Assembly (NCBI GenBank): GCA_011800155.1
Contig: CM022368.1
Coordinates: 2,294,001 to 2,358,000 of the forward strand
Origin: Flammulina velutipes
Lineage: Eukaryota; Basidiomycota; Agaricomycetes; Agaricales; Physalacriaceae
Direction: 5' to 3'
Length of the DNA: 64,000 nucleotides
The notes below the pieces were generated by a model. It saw only the letters and a list, made by a program, of their open reading frames with translations, searched no databases and had not been told where the DNA came from. A program made the translations under genes and the position numbers. Below are positions 62,101-64,000 of this stretch, one piece after another (position 1 is the stretch's first letter; each line of letters begins with the position of its first letter).

Positions 62101-63230
62101 CCAGCTGCTCCGAAACGTCGTTGAGTATAGAGTGATTCATAGTCTCCGGAAAGATGAAGATAGTTGTAAGAAGTGCGATGGCGAAATAGCAAGAAACAGA
62201 GATAGCCATCGAGTTCAGGATGCTGTACCTGTTCATAGGGAAAAGAGGACCAACGGTCTGGGGTTGTTTAGTTTCAAGCAAACGAAGCAAACTGGAGACG
62301 TACACAAATAATGTCGACTACATGCCCATAACCGGTTATGTTTGTTGTAGTCATGATAAGGAAACAACCACTCACGAGCGATAGTTCCGAAGATGCTTAA
62401 GAAAATCAATGTTGGCGCGTAAGCTCTGCACACGGCCATGAGGAAGGTGCCGACACCCAAAAAGCATCCATAGACAGCTGAAGCCCTATAGAGTGTATAA
62501 CATTGAGCAACTTGATAATATGGGCCACAGATTCTTTACTTGATGTCCAGGAAGTTGCCATCAAACACAGCGGTAAGTTGTGCGAATGCAGGATTCGCCT
62601 GGAATGCCGGGTTGGCGGTTATGCTGGTTGGCAATAATGGATAAACAACACGAACGAGCTCGGTCTAGAGAATGGACTTACCTCGCGTTCAGCGCAGCAT
62701 ATGACGCCTGAAGTGTGTCAGGGTCTCTAACAGCGTTCGCAGCTCTCATCGCCGCTGCACCGAGCCCCCAGTTGAACAAGGTTCCCACCATCAGAGTAGT
62801 CATGATCTGAGCAAGTTGAATGCCGGCTTGAGACGATAATAGCAAGACGCACGAAAAAGAAGAGCTGGACTGGGATGTATGGCGGAATGAAGAAGCTCGT
62901 TAGGAGGGAGAAGAATGCACTACAAGTTAAGCGTCAGCGTAGACATTTGAAAAACAACAAGTAAGGGACGCACATGGTGCCCATCGTTCTCAGCGACGCA
63001 TTGGGCAGTATGATCACATACGAGATCCAGCAAGCCACAGAGCACCGCAGAAGGATCTTGAGGCTTCTCTTGGACTTTATGTTTGTAGAGACCCATTCAG
63101 GCCAAAGGAGGTTCCGGAGTGTTGTCCATCTGGTATCTCGACTCACTGGGGGTTTGGTTGTTGGTGGCTTGGGAGACTTGTCCTTCAGTGTCTCTGACCC
63201 AGCGCTGGCGATAGAGGGCTGGTGCTTCAT
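59194..63230 (-). CDS. ArAE/DUF2421-type multispan membrane protein (aromatic-acid exporter-like)
   Basis: Family members have an N-terminal six-helix transporter-like domain and a C-terminal DUF2421 region, and are put in the aromatic acid exporter group. The start at 63230 gives MKHQPSIASAGSETLKDKSP, then WPEWVSTNIKSKRSLKILLR leading into the first membrane helices. Membrane blocks include SVACWISYVIILPNASLR, FLGVGTFLMAVCRAYAPTLI, NSMAISVSCYFAIALLTTIF, SLYVSYVFGSAIVAVAEATL, FAVKYTIVSIALWIPAVVNN and LVGTVIGLVVGLLAWYIG. Long soluble loops carry coiled coils (LDRIKALLLAQDEVLAMRSD). The C-terminal soluble domain includes KEYRELTDIQIEMTSSLAQ and ends KFEQSRESF at 59194. About a dozen introns are present. 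The transported substrate is unknown, and export is inferred from the family. Confidence 0.85.
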
Positions 63231-64000
63231 GGGACGAAGCGATTAATCCGACAAGTAGAATATGAGGGGGGAAAGACAGGTTGGTGCGTATCACCTCGTA
63301 GCGGGCGTCTGAGGGTAGGTTACAGGACACCGCGTGCAAATTCCTCGCGATTGAGACGCACCCTTTTCACATGAAAAGTCTCGGATAGCCATCACGTGTC
63401 GCCGAATGGAGGTTATTCTTAGGACGTCTGGACCACTCTCTGAACATGAATGCATTTGGTGTGGCGTCAAGGTCAACAATTGAAAAGCCGTGTATGAACC
63501 AGGGTAAGTAGCGAGGTGTTACAAGAATCCACGTTTACATCTATAGACCGGGTAAGTAAGAAAATATCATGATCAAGCGGAAATAAACATGGACCTGGAA
63601 TACTTGATAATTCTGCCTGGCCGACACGATGACAGCCCGAGGCCTCGACACTGCACTTACTTGAGGGGCGATTTGTTTGCGGTCTATCCAGGTGAGCCCG
63701 ATGGTTCAATGTTCAACGTTCGACCTTCATCGCGAGAGGAAACAAAAAGGCCGAGCGGCCTGCGGCAAGTCATGTAGTTTCGGGAATATCCGCACTGCAG
63801 CGCAAGCTGCAAGTAAGAGCGCAAACTCAATTATAACTTACATGTAACACTGTTCAGCCCTCCGTATTCGCCATTTTATTATATGCATCAAGTCGTTGGG
63901 CACGGCTTATGGGATTCCCGTAATAGCATAGTTCTTATTCGTCTAAACATCCATCTCCATGATATTCAGACTGTACTTTGTACGCCACTCCTCTGTGTAG
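63231..64000. other. Window-end region without a recognisable gene, 770 bp
   Basis: This is upstream of the transporter-like gene and runs to the window edge. Short frames of 60-80 codons on both strands lack gene-like composition. It presumably holds the promoter of the minus-strand gene and possibly the flank of a gene beyond the window. Confidence 0.45.

Overview
The window is nuclear DNA from a filamentous basidiomycete, most likely an Agaricomycete. Almost every gene is split by many short introns (about 45-60 bases, GT-AG), spacing is tight on both strands, and several products belong to families typical of mushroom-forming fungi: a kinase-like protein with a PRN loop, a DUF7330-type protein and tandem secreted alpha/beta-hydrolases. 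I reconstructed exon chains by eye from splice signals, reading phase and conserved family residues. No transcript data were available.

Layout. 1-1055 (+): 3' part of an unrecognised gene. 1372-5359 (+): M1 aminopeptidase. 5495-7407 (+): mRNA cap guanine-N7 methyltransferase. 7577-10560 (-): Rsp5/NEDD4 ubiquitin ligase. 10828-11484 (-): unknown Ser/Arg-rich protein. 11754-13317 (+): MIT-domain coiled-coil protein. 13592-16068 (-): Stealth-type sugar-phosphate transferase. 16801-20530 (-): SMG6/EST1-like protein with a C-terminal PIN nuclease. 20743-21686 (-): NTF2-like protein. 21860-23024 (-): STRAP WD40 protein. 23174-29044 (+): APC1 of the anaphase-promoting complex. 29342-30529 (+): NYN-domain protein. 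30626-32908 (-): Mediator subunit MED1. 33037-36734 (-): long F-box/WD40 protein. 37734-38192 (+): small Ser-rich protein. 38361-39706 (-): old yellow enzyme. 39707-42569: gene-poor interval. 42570-44110 and 44330-45855 (+): tandem secreted hydrolases. 46041-49313 (+): HID1. 49500-50888 (+): RAD51 paralogue, RAD57-like. 50940-52047 (-): DUF7330-type protein. 52307-53223 (-): four-segment membrane protein. 53543-56394 (-): secreted serine carboxypeptidase. 56631-58871 (-): kinase-like protein with a degraded catalytic loop. 59194-63230 (-): ArAE/DUF2421 membrane transporter-like protein. 63231-64000: no gene seen.

Most of the window is housekeeping: RNA capping and decay, transcription, ubiquitylation, mitosis, trafficking and recombination. 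These genes do not form one pathway. The accessory part is the stretch from the old yellow enzyme to the duplicated hydrolases, plus the secreted carboxypeptidase and the pseudokinase-like gene. No mobile element, CRISPR array or convincing tRNA was found.

The most striking pattern is repeated use of microexons. A 4-base exon in the aminopeptidase and a 6-base exon in STRAP are required to keep highly conserved residues in frame. An 11-base and a 15-base exon lie in the carboxypeptidase, and a 12-base exon lies in the NTF2-like gene. Automatic gene callers would be expected to miss these.
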